From positions 33,118,623 to 33,182,622 of the forward strand of contig OY776113.1 in the NCBI GenBank assembly GCA_963675035.1: DNA of 64,000 nt, given 5' to 3'. The translations under genes were made by a program, and so were the position numbers. The notes beneath the pieces are model-generated. The model made no database searches. It was not told the origin of the DNA and was given only the letters and a program-made list of their open reading frames with translations. Positions 53,990 through 64,000 of this stretch are shown piece after piece. The stretch comes from Allygus modestus (taxonomy: Eukaryota; Arthropoda; Insecta; Hemiptera; Cicadellidae). Numbering within the stretch: position 1 is the first letter of the stretch; each line of letters opens with the position of its first letter.

Positions 53990-54990
53990 TAATTGTGGGG
54001 TACCCCAAGGCTCGGTCCTTGAGCCGATTCTATTTTTGCTTTTGTTAATGATATTCAAAATAGTATATCCCATAGAGATCTCTGCTTATTTTCAGACGAT
54101 ACCTCCTTAAGTATTAGCAACAGTTCCCGGGATACTCTTGAAGTTAATGTGTTTATTCAAAGTAGTATCAATGACTACATAAGTAGTTTATGTAGTCATT
54201 GGTAGTATGTTGTTGCAGTGGCTATCAGATAACAATATTTTTGTAAATACTGAAAAAAACTAAGTTCATCGACTTTAATCTGAGGAGTAGTAGGGTTAAT
54301 CCAGCTGCGATAGTTATAGGTGAGAGTGAAATCATCTCCTGCCAGCAAAAAAATTTCTTGGATTGATCATTGATTTTGTCTTGATTTTCCTGATGATATT
54401 GTTAAAGTAACAAAGAAAGTAAGCAGTAGTTTATTCATCATTCTCATACTCTCTAAATTTGCTAGTGCTTGTGTCCTTATGACAGCTTACTATGGCTGCT
54501 TTTATCCGCACATATGTTATGCAATTGCTATTTGGGGAGCTGAAACCACAAGAACAAATGGTATCTTCCCCCTACAAAAAAAAAACAAAACAATTAGATT
54601 AATCTTTGGCATGAAAAGTATAGACTCTTATAGAGGTATATTCTCAAAACACAAAATGCTCACGTTTTTTCCTTGTATATTTTTTAATGTCTGTCCATAT
54701 ATATTAAGCGAAAACTAATTTTTCAACCCTGAGACACTACTCGCTACAATTTCAGGAACCCTGGGACCTTATCCATCCCTCATAATAAGACTGCCAATTT
54801 TAAGAAACACTCCTATTTTTCAATCATAAAGCTTTTCAATTCACTTCCTCAAGACCTTAAAACGGAATCAGATGAGTGTAGATTTAAAATCAAGCTAGAA
54901 ATATTTTTGATGGAAAAAGAATATTACAGCATCTGGGAATTCTTTGCTGACAGTTGTGGCCAATAAAGGTATTGTTTTGTTTTGTTTTTA
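53990..54990 (+). mobile_element. Degenerate LINE reverse transcriptase fragment
   Basis: GGGGTACCCCAAGGCTCGGT translates as GVPQGSVL, followed by PILF, the reverse transcriptase motif before the catalytic box. After a scrambled stretch, 54,479-54,718 reads MTAYYGCFYPHICYAIAIWG and then RLIFGMKS, the thumb/C-terminal region of Jockey/CR1-type proteins. Several frameshifts and stops; ends near (TTTTG)n. Confidence 0.7.
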
Positions 54991-55064
54991 TCATTAAGTA
55001 GTATAAGAAGAGAGTGTATAAAGACCCCTTTTATGTTTTAAGACTATTATTGTTATAACCCGCC

Positions 55065-55514
55065 CATCAGCACAGATCGTTGGGCCAACGATGGGGAATG
55101 GTCGGCATGGTTAGAAGTGGTTGGATAATGGTCGGTTGGCATTACCGCGGTTGGGCCAACGAACCAATCATTGGGTAGTCCGCGTTGGCAAATCCAACCA
55201 TATTATATTATTATTAATTATATATCAATATACATATATATATGTATACATATATATATATATATATTTTTTTTTTTTCTTTGTTGTTTACCGAACAATT
55301 CAATTGGAGAAATCATGTTTTTTAAAATTAAAATAAGAATTTAAATAAAAAATACATAAACTGTTGGCATTTTGTTGGGTATAGGTTGGCATTGTTGGAT
55401 AATAGTTGGTTAATCCATCAATGGGCCAACCTCGCGCCTCGCTTCATGCCCAACCGTTGGCCTACCATTTCCGCCGACCATTTTCCAACGTTGGCCCAAC
55501 GATTTGTACTGATG
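55065..55514. mobile_element. MITE with TTGGGCCAAC-rich inverted ends
   Basis: Ends CATCAGCACAGATCGTTGGG and the complement of CATCAGTACAAATCGTTGGG are inverted. Subterminal TTGGCCAACG-type motifs repeat several times. The interior has a (TA)n run. No coding capacity. Confidence 0.75.
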
Positions 55515-55784
55515 GGGTATACATTAACATTTTATTTTTATTATTATAATTATATTAAATATATATATTAATTTGCTCAACATTTTTAATATTTCATGGA
55601 TAGATAAATAAAATTAATCTTTTCCTACTTTTATTACAGTGATTTGCACGAGTAGATTCCCTTAGAAGAATAAAACGAGTATTATCCAATCTTAGAAGAA
55701 TAAAACATTAGTATATAGTGCAAGTCGTGTAGGTACAGACTATTGGTAATTTCTATATCTCAGTCCATCCTTCAATTCTCATGA

Positions 55785-55855
55785 GTCAGAATGGTCGTGG
55801 GGGTTAAGGCGAGTGTTCAGTAACTCAAGGTTGTAGGTCCGAGACCCGACTGGGA
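55785..55855 (+). repeat. tRNA-Leu-like SINE head or tRNA pseudogene
   Basis: GTCAGAATGGTCGTGGGGGT then TAAGGCG resembles the 5' half and A box of tRNA-Leu, and GGTTGTAGGTCCGAGACCC resembles the variable arm and B box. The acceptor stem does not close well and no intact anticodon arm can be trusted, so this is a SINE head or a dead tRNA. Confidence 0.5.
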
Positions 55856-55861
55856 TTAAAT

Positions 55862-56123
55862 ATTTTTTGCAACTAAATTCCTTTTTTTAAATTTCTATTA
55901 TTGGTTTACCAAACTATTCAATTGGAGAAATCATGCTTTTTTAAAATTAAAATAAACATTTAAATCAGAAATTATAAACTGTTGGCATTTTGTTGGGTAT
56001 AGGTTGGATAATGGTTGGTTAATCCATCAATGCGCCAACCTCGCAAAAAGTGACATGCCCAACCGTTGGCCTACCATTTCCGCCGACCATTTTCCAATGT
56101 TGGCCGAACGATTTGTGCTGATG
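55862..56123. mobile_element. 5'-truncated second copy of the TTGGGCCAAC MITE
   Basis: Matches the right half of the copy at 55,065-55,514 from CAATTGGAGAAATCATG to the end GATTTGTGCTGATG. Confidence 0.75.
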
Positions 56124-57210
56124 GTGTCTTTGTTTTTAACTGTATAACTTGACTAGAATATGGTTTATGGCAATAATTAAAGGCTTCTTGATTCTTGCAT
56201 TGTTGCAATGTTTATTATATTATTTACACTGTTATTTCATTAAAAGTATAAATATACCGTGGCTATAAAATTTGCTGGAAAGAGTGGAATCGTCCATTAT
56301 TTAATGTCTAAGGTGATCTGTCTGAGTACTTTGTTTTAAACAATGTTTTTCAACTATGAAGTTATAGGTATTAATGTAAAAAATATCAAAAAAGCAATAA
56401 CACATATTTGAGTTACGGTACATCAATTATTTGTAGTTTTAGTTTTATATCCTAAGGTTATGTTAAAAAAAAACACCCTGTAGGCCTATATCGTCATAGA
56501 TTCTATTAGCCTACATAAATTAATATTCCATTCAAAAAAATATCCAAAGAACGGAATTATTTATGCTTGAGTACATCAGTGGTTTTTCAAAGCTTTGAAG
56601 GTAGACTGATGCCCTTTAGATGTATCTTAGTTAGGAATCCGTAGCTCTTATAAACCTTATTAAGTTCCCAATAAGTAAAATTGTCTTAATTCTCCTAAAA
56701 AAGGGCATATATTTTTGCCTCGTTATTTAATATTCATGTACCCTACCTATAAGACTAACCGAATAGTCTAAAATGATGACCACCTTGAATTCCACCTTAG
56801 ATCACCTTGACCACCTTAGATTCTTTAGAATTGGCCTATTAACCTTTTCATCTCATATGCCCCATTAAAAATTAGGCCTATCTGCTTTCGGCTGTTATGT
56901 TTTTCAATATCTTATCACAATTAACATATTATAAATTTGGAACTAATTGCTTAAATAGGATATTGCGGCAGGTCAACTTTGTTTTGGTGGCCCATTTATT
57001 TATCTGATTGATGTAGATGACCTGCGTGATAATACAATATGCTATATGACTTAAAACACATTCCGTGTTAATCAGTAGCAGTCAAGGCATTTACTCACGT
57101 GTCAACTTAGTTTGCTATAGAATATTTTGAGCAAAGTCAGGTGAGTGAGTAGCGTAAGTCTTGTTTGGAATGCTCTAAATTATCTCGCAACTACAAAATA
57201 TACTCTTATA
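56124..57210. other. AT-rich region, no gene
   Basis: No frame, repeat or signal worth naming. Confidence 0.5.
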
Positions 57211-58068
57211 CAGGGTGTTAAAAAAAAAACTTTCAGGACTTTGAGGTATGATTCCTGATACAACAATAAATAAAAAAGTTCATACGAAGGTATATTCTAA
57301 AACGCTTAGTTTTCTGTCTATCTGTCTGTAAGTATTTTTTCATTTAATTTGTTATATCTTTAGGATTTCAACTTCAAACTTGGTACATGGATTGCATGTA
57401 ATAAAACCCACTTTGGTATGGAAAATCAAGTTTCTACTTTGTACCATTTACAAATGGCGGCCATTTTTTTTTCAAAGCTAAATATCTTAAAAACCGCAAT
57501 ATTTAGAAAAGAAACGTAAGAATCAAAAAAATGGTGTCATTTTGCCCAATAAATAATGATATAGAGATTTTAACTGTAGGATCAGAAATAACAGAAAAAT
57601 TGTGATTGTATAAGTTAAAACATGATGTTTGTTTTAGTCCAGAAATGGCAAAAAATCATGCTTTAACTTATACAAATCACAATATCTCAGTTATTTATGA
57701 TCCTACAGTTAAAAACGTTATATCATCATTTTTAGGACTAAATTACTGAACTTTTATGATTCTTATAGTTTTTCCTAAATATTACAGTTTTTAAGATTTA
57801 GCTTTGAAAAACAAAAATGGCACTCATTGAGTGGTACAAAGTAGAAACTTGATATTCAATACCAAAATGGGTCTTATAATGGTGTGTTGGGTGATGTAAT
57901 GCATGTACCAAGTTTAAAGTTGATATCTTAAGATGCTCGTTAGATATAACATATTCTATTAAGTAAAAAATATATACAGACAGATAGATTGAAAACCTTC
58001 AAACTTTTTCTTAATTTTTGTATTATGAATCATATCCCGAAGTCCTGAAAAGTTTTTTGAACACACTG
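57211..58068. mobile_element. Complete palindromic MITE flanked by TA
   Basis: Starts CAGGGTGTTAAAAAAAAAAC and ends with the complement of CAGTGTGTTCAAAAAACTTT, with TA on each side. Nearly the whole element is an imperfect palindrome (CAAATGGCGGCCATT and CTTAAAAACCGCAAT return inverted). It belongs to the family of 12,761-14,333. The TA target suggests Tc1/mariner mobilisation. Confidence 0.8.
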
Positions 58069-58904
58069 TATATCAGATTATACTTATAAACAAAGTGGCT
58101 GGTGTGTGGTGATTGTCATTCCCAACAAATGTTGGGCAGCTCCATGTTGGACCTTGTCTGGGCGATCCCTTGACTGGGTTGGTCTTAAAATCAGTGTGCG
58201 ACTCTAGGCTAACGGGACATCTTGAGATGTGAGTATAGAATATCCCTCTCCCCTAAATTTATCAGACAATGTTGTCAGTAAAATGGCATCTTTCTAAACT
58301 TCATAACCATACAAATATCTGCTCAAAGCACCGTTTGGAAGTAATCTTTTTCACAAGATATTCCATACAAAGTCAACTTTATTTCCCATTATTATTAACA
58401 TAGGTAATACCGGTAATAATGAAGTTGAGCTGGAAGTAAACTTTTCAACAAGAAATTAAAAAAATAACCATAATAAAGGTATTTTTCTGTTGACAAATAT
58501 TTTTAGCAATACCATCAGAATGATGGCATTATCCTCCCTAAAGTGACCATCAAAGTAAAAAACCAATTTATTATAATAGAAAGAAAACTTATAATGCAAA
58601 TGAATGGACCTAAATGCAAAATTAGATTAGGGCCTGGATCTTTTAAGTGAAAAAAAAACAACAATCATTGTCAAACAAGTTAATGCCCTTGACTAAAAAA
58701 AATGTGTCATTTAAATATTTAGTTAATAAACTAACGCTTTTCTTGTCAAGTTAACCCTTTCAGTGCCAAGCTTCTGAAGTGAATACCGGTTTTTAACCGG
58801 TTTTTCGGTTGAAATGAATCTTTTTTGTTGAGTTTTTAATGTCTTGAATGCCTAAATAGTTCTGATTTAAAACAACGTGCTTCTGATGGATGCACACAGT
58901 AAGA
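58069..58904. other. No gene
   Basis: AT-rich, with one moderately GC-rich stretch near 58,100-58,250 that has no coding signal. Confidence 0.5.
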
Positions 58905-59565
58905 CTTTGGCCACGGTAGGCGACCCGCGACAGCAAATCGAACACGTCTCATGGCATTTTCTGGCCGCAGTGACAAATACGCTCCCCGTGTTATCTTATG
59001 GAGCCGGCCACACTTGGCGACTAGTTCAGTTTTGTCAGTGTCAGTGGTTCTGTTACTAGTTTACACAAATTAACGATGCTGTTCAACGAGGCAGCCGTTA
59101 CCTATATTTTTATCAATGAGGTAAACGTGCAAAGACCTCTTTGGTATATTACCCTAAAGGACTACAGCAGAAGAAGTTTGGAAGGTGAAACTTAGTGTCC
59201 TTTTTAACTATATCTTCGTTAATGTACAACAGTAGTTAGTCAAACGACGCTCATACAAAAATGAGAATGGAAACTTATCATCTGTGAGGAATGTCATTAT
59301 AGTGTGAATCTGTCCGTGTGGTGTCAAAATCTTTTGATGACGAACCACATTCATCGGATAAACTCTGAATCTATGTTTTCTCTTTTTTTCCCCAAAGAAG
59401 CTCTCACTGCAATCATTAGCATAACATCCTCCTCATTCAAAGGAGCCATCTTGTTAACTGCGACACTGTAGTTGTCGGCGAAGTGTGGCACCTCCCCACG
59501 ACCTGGTTGCGAATAAAATAGTCATGGCAACCAAGTCGCCTAGTGTGGCTGTAGCCTAAAGGATT
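58905..59565. mobile_element. Possible MITE with GGCCACACTAGGCGAC-like ends
   Basis: TTTGGCCACGGTAGGCGACC near 58,910 and the complement of CAAGTCGCCTAGTGTGGCTG near 59,540 are inverted. Internal copies (GGCCACACTTGGCGACTAG and AAGTGTGGCACC) add subterminal repeats. No transposase. Confidence 0.45.
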
Positions 59566-59761
59566 GGTAAAAAGTAGCAAAACACCTGATCAGATGTCAA
59601 CTCACAAAGAATCCACCCATCCCGTCAGCTTGATCCCAACACAGACCACCCGACGGCTTGATCCCGAGCCGTCCACAGTTTGCTTAAGGTCCGCCCTTCC
59701 CTTCAACTCTGCCACAGACATGTGAACTCTGCATAAGTTGCACATAACAACCACCGACTGT

Positions 59762-59836
59762 GACAGGATTCAAACCTTTGATCCAAGTGTTACCCCCGGC
59801 CGGGAAGGTAGCGCCTTCGACCGCTCACTAATAACG
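59762..59836 (-). repeat. tRNA-derived SINE-like head
   Basis: On the minus strand TAGTGAGCGGTCGAAGGCGC looks like an A box of a Ser/Leu-type tRNA, and GGTTTGAATCC is a near-perfect B box at the right distance. The GC-rich stretch down to 59,600 would be the SINE body. Confidence 0.5.
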
Positions 59837-59846
59837 ATGAAAAAAC

Positions 59847-60867
59847 TGTGTATATAATAACAATATAATGTAAGTATATGCTTAAGTGTACTCCCACTAT
59901 TTTAGAAATATTTAGGAACAATTTATTTCAAACAAACACACATCACCAGTTAGAAATCTGTCATTTATTAGTCTGCCCTGGCATTCTAACTCTTATAAGA
60001 GGATAGAGTGCTGATGTCCCAAATTGGCCATGAGTGCTTACATCAGTTATAGAGCACTTATTGACTTTGCTGATTTGCTGCCTTTGTTGTTTTTCATAAA
60101 ATATTAAAGCCTTGCTAAAGCAAAATAACGTTTCTTCAAAACTTAAACATATTTTTATTTTAATAGAGTCATTAAGCTTTTGAACTGTTACAACGTTTGC
60201 TGTTGGTGTCACTTACGGTGCTCAGCAGTAGACACTATAATTTATTGTTGTGTTGGGTTACAATACTGTTTTACAGTTTGATCTTGTTATAGGTGTCAGC
60301 TTGTATCATGAGACTCCAGTTTTCCTAGACCTACACTGGTGAGTACGATTTTGTTTTTATTGCTTTCACTATATTGTTATTTAATTAAATAATAGTAATT
60401 TTAAAGCTGTGTTTACTTTAGCCGAGTGTAAACAAACGAATGGCTCAATGTGTTAGAAACAATATATTTCTGTTTACAACAGAAAAATATTTTTGTTTTT
60501 TCAATAGGCTATTAGTAATTTCTAAGGAAAGCCTTTAAAGCTCTTTTTTTAAATTGACTTTTGTAATCAATCATGGACGTGAAAGTTATGACCCTAATAC
60601 TGAAGCATGAAAATTTAAATTTAAATGAATAAGCAAATGTATTACGTAAACACATAATTTCTCATAGTTTTGAGGATAAGGCAAAATTATAGACCGATAG
60701 TTCCTAAACATATGTGCCTTGTGCGAGGTCATGTACTTAATATACCCCTAACAGGAGGAGATGGTCTGGGTATTTAATTTTTTGTTTGGAAAGTTTGTAA
60801 ATTAACTTGATAATTAAATAGGATCAGAGGCTGTTCAGACTACACCATTTTTGGGTTATCCGGGAAA

Positions 60868-60911
<44 letters not shown>

Positions 60912-63380
60912 TGTTGAACGAATGGCGTTTTTACGAGGGAGAATACATTTTCTGCGCACAGCGGTCAGATTTTTGAAGAGGGTAAGTTTTTACAGACACA
61001 TTCAAGCTTGTAGTTTTAGGCACAGAAAAAGGAAGTTAAACGACAGTTCATGTTGTGGACTTCAATTTTATTTGAATTTGCATTTGTAAAATACTACTTA
61101 ACTGTGTAACATTAATACTCCCAGTATTACTTACTAATAAACCAAAAATGTAAATATTTTTCGTACTTATTACTTCTTACATTAAACTTAATTTTTTTAA
61201 ACATACTAACATCTCAACTTTTATTTAATCATCTCTTTTGACGCTTCCCCCCAACCCATCTTTGTAGCTACCGTGCGCACGGCAATGCTGACAGTCAGAC
61301 AGAGAAGCAGACGTCATACAATATACTGGGAAAACCTTCCTACAAGAATATATCCACACAAACCCAAACTTGAACATTTTAACTCAAATAACTATTTCTT
61401 CATCAAGCGGGAAAAAGTGAAAAATGTCCAATGTTGATTACGGGTAATTTAATCTAGAATCTAAAAAAAAAACTATTTGGGTATTGTGAATTTGAGTCTG
61501 GTAAATAATCTGAATGTGGACAGTGTTGGAATAAGGGGTTTCATTTTAACGATTATGTGTGACGATAAAAGTTGTGTTGACCAACAAATGATTACTATAG
61601 CTACAAGCATTGAATATACAGTGTATACTCAATGATACAAGTAAGTATAAATAAGCAAAGGCAACATCGAAATGTGCTCCTGCCAAAGTTGTAATGCAAC
61701 CTGCCGTGCCTTTCTGTGGTTAATGTTGCTTTGTCTCACAGAAGGCGTGATCTGTAGTTAAGATTTACTGTTTGTTGTAAGAAATGTCAATAAAATCTTA
61801 CTGTATAATTTATACAAAAACTCGTTAACAAATTACTTATTGGTTACATAACCCCTGTAGTTATATATAGTTAACTTATCCTAACCTTATATTTTTTGTG
61901 GATTCTTTGAAACCACCATATACCTTTCAGCAGGGACAAACTTGTTTAAATGTTGTTAATAAATAGTACGGAATAAAAACAATTGGCAATTTCTTCCGAA
62001 TTGTGTTACGGCCGCCAGTCCGATGGACATGGGGTATTCCATAAACACCATAAAAACACTGAAAACAAAGTCGAGAAGATATGTAGCGCTCCCGTTTTGC
62101 AGTAGCAACCGAAGTTCGACGGTGTTCTTTAAAATCTCACAAAGGGTTACGTTCGAAATTAGCGAGTCGGTCCAAATTGTTTGCTGAAGATCCATGTGGA
62201 ATGAGCAAAAAATACGACTTACATAAGGATATTCACACCTCCGGTGCGGGGTGCGGTAGTAAATTAGATAAATTGCCAACGTGTTTCCGCCAAGCGAGAG
62301 CTTCGCCTGGCGGAAACCTATCTTGGTCTTGGTAGCACTACTATTGCCCTCCAAAACGACAAATAGAGAATCACGATGCGTGGAGGGAGGGAGTAACCAC
62401 GTCACCACCTCGACGGATTTGTATCGCTGGGCCAGGTTGAGAAACCGTATGTAAAGTTACCATTTTGAATCTTACCCCGTAGGAGGTTTCACGAAAAGTA
62501 GGGGACAACTCGATTGGTAACGCGGTCAGTTACCATGCGAAAGGGTCAAAATTAGACTTAAGTACAGTCTCGTTCAGAACCACTCCAAAACCTAATTATA
62601 AAAATATAATGGGAGTGGATCGCGGCTCCATGACAAGCCGAGGTAACATACAATGTAATGCATTTATTTGTTAAACATAGACAAACTCGCCAATTGAATC
62701 TAAACCTTTATATAATCATGAATTATTCAGTACTTGTGAATAGTAGCAGAGTGCCAAAGTCTGAATGGCAGGTTTCAAACTTGATGTTCACCGTGTTGGT
62801 GGCGGCAATGGAATTTGTAGCTTTACTAAGATTGCGGCTATAAGGATCAACGGCCGCAGCCTTTCATTACGAGTATTTCTTCATTGAGAACATCCAAAAT
62901 ACATTAATACTTGAATCTAGATCATCCTCCGCTTGGCACTACATTCTTGATAAAAACCAACAAAATAATCATAATTGTGTGTAAAGCCACCGTTGTCGTT
63001 TGAAAGAAAGAGAAATAAAACATATTATTCATTAACACTGTATACTCAACACAATAAATTATTGAAAGTAAGTAAAGGAGTGGTACGGGATAAAGGGATT
63101 AGTTCTAGCATGAAAAGTGACCGTGTGCGCAAACCGACTCACTCGTCGGGGGGCCATAAAACTGACCCTCGTCAAAAACCACTGTGTGCAAAAGGGTATC
63201 CCCCTCGTGTGACGTCGCCAAGGATGACGCGCGGAGTCGGCCCCAGTCAGACCTATCCTAGCGCTCGCCGCGTGCGGACCGCCAAACCAGACCGTCAGTC
63301 GTCAGTGGGTAACGCGCTATGAGGGACGACCGTCTACCCGACCCAGGCAAAGGTAGGACTGCAAACAATATTCTCAAATA
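59847..63380. other. Long region without a supported gene
   Basis: Contains a (TA)n tract at about 60,868-60,908 followed by CAGTGTTGAACGAATGGCGT. That sequence resembles the inner arm of the large foldback element near 17,180-17,210. A 150-residue minus-strand frame at 61,956-62,408 and a GC-rich plus-strand frame at 62,975-63,322 are open but resemble no family; they are left unannotated as genes. Confidence 0.45.
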
Positions 63381-63938
63381 CAGCCAAACCTTGACGAAAC
63401 GAATTTCCTAACATCCTCTTGAAATGGCCATAAGACAAGATGAAAATTGTACCTCTTCATTGCAAATCAATCATAATAAAAATCTCAGTGTACCGGTAAC
63501 TAATTTATAATACCCCAGCAAAAGAAATTAACTTCTGTATAACAATTGTTTAACGTAGAACCTCCTCATAGCGAATTTAACCTTTATAAAATGAACTGCC
63601 ACACGTCTCAAACCCTTGTAACGAACGTAAACAAACAAAGATTCAAGAAATCAATCGTGTCTGATCTTCAATCCACAGTGCGTAGCCGTAGAAGTGCGTC
63701 CACAAAATAACAAGTTGCAGTACAGTTGGAGAAATTAAAACAGTGTGTGTAAAATGTTCCATATTATGTAGAGTAAATCATTGCTAATAAGAGGTTGATA
63801 AATTACATGTGTGAATGTGTGAACCTCTACGTAGCGAAATCGTAGCAAACCTGAACTCAATCTAACGAACCTCATAGTATCAAATCCCTTGATATTACAA
63901 TCTTAGTCCCTCAGATTCGTTATGTCAAGGTTTGGCTG
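63381..63938. mobile_element. pogo/Tigger-like MITE flanked by TA
   Basis: Starts CAGCCAAACCTTGACGAAAC and ends with the complement of CAGCCAAACCTTGACATAAC, with TA on both sides. Internal AACCTCNNNNTAGCGAA-like repeats suggest several transposase binding sites. 558 bp, non-coding. Confidence 0.8.
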
Positions 63939-64000
63939 TATCAAGGAAATGCGCTTCCCTCGCGCTTTAAGAAAACTTGCTTTCCGAGCATGATATCGGT

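Noticed and set aside
61956..62408. 150-residue minus-strand open frame
   Set aside because: No recognisable domain, and hydrophobic stretches look like chance translation. There is no neighbouring coding signal or clear exon boundary.
62975..63322. GC-rich plus-strand open frame of 115 residues
   Set aside because: Low-complexity Arg/Pro/Ser composition with no known motif; openness is expected from the local GC content.

Overview
The window reads as AT-rich nuclear DNA of an invertebrate, most likely an insect. It is crowded with transposon relics and carries decaying copies of a large virus-like DNA element of the Polinton (Maverick) / adintovirus kind. This rests on recognisable virus-type proteins: a double-jelly-roll-like capsid protein, a penton-like protein, an adenain-type protease, an FtsK/A32-type packaging ATPase, a retrovirus-type integrase, a protein-primed family B DNA polymerase and BRO genes. 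They sit among LINE, Tc1/mariner, hAT, foldback and SINE-like remnants. The host species cannot be named from the sequence, and no convincing host gene was found.

Block A (about 0.5-12.1 kb) is the structural and integration module. All its genes lie on the minus strand and are tightly packed, often overlapping by 1-26 bases. In transcription order they are: two broken BRO genes, integrase, packaging ATPase (frameshifted), a glycosyltransferase-14-like gene (frameshifted), a DUF8207-like protein, a fiber-like protein with phage-tail-type repeats, a phospholipase A2-adenain fusion, a penton-like protein, the major capsid protein, a small basic protein, two paralogous small acidic-tailed proteins, a possible PC4-like protein and a small orphan.

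Block B (12.4-23.2 kb) is a graveyard of nested transposons. A LINE tail sits inside a foldback element, a second and larger foldback element encloses an array of 16-bp iterons, and a Tc1/mariner element is split by an hAT element that still has an 8-bp target duplication.

Block C is a tandem duplication of about 9.8 kb (23,189-33,026 and 33,027-42,831). Each unit carries the replication module of the same kind of element: a small protein gene and a 1,254-codon OTU-like/family B polymerase frame. It also holds an iteron array, a three-CCAAT-box promoter and a CpG/E2F/CRE-rich promoter-like region. Two in-frame TAA stops in the polymerase are shared by both units. Unit 2 has gained a TAG stop and a 1-base frameshift, so the order of decay can be read.

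Block D (42.8-64 kb) holds no gene I can support. It contains two nested large palindromes (44.9-51.4 kb), LINE fragments, several MITEs with clear terminal inverted repeats, and two tRNA-derived SINE-like heads.

Blocks A and C share a 78-bp leader module, the CCAAT promoter, a small hairpin motif and a terminal-repeat-like motif, so they belong to the same element family. Block A lacks a polymerase and block C lacks capsid genes inside this window. They may be parts of two tandem insertions or one rearranged insertion.
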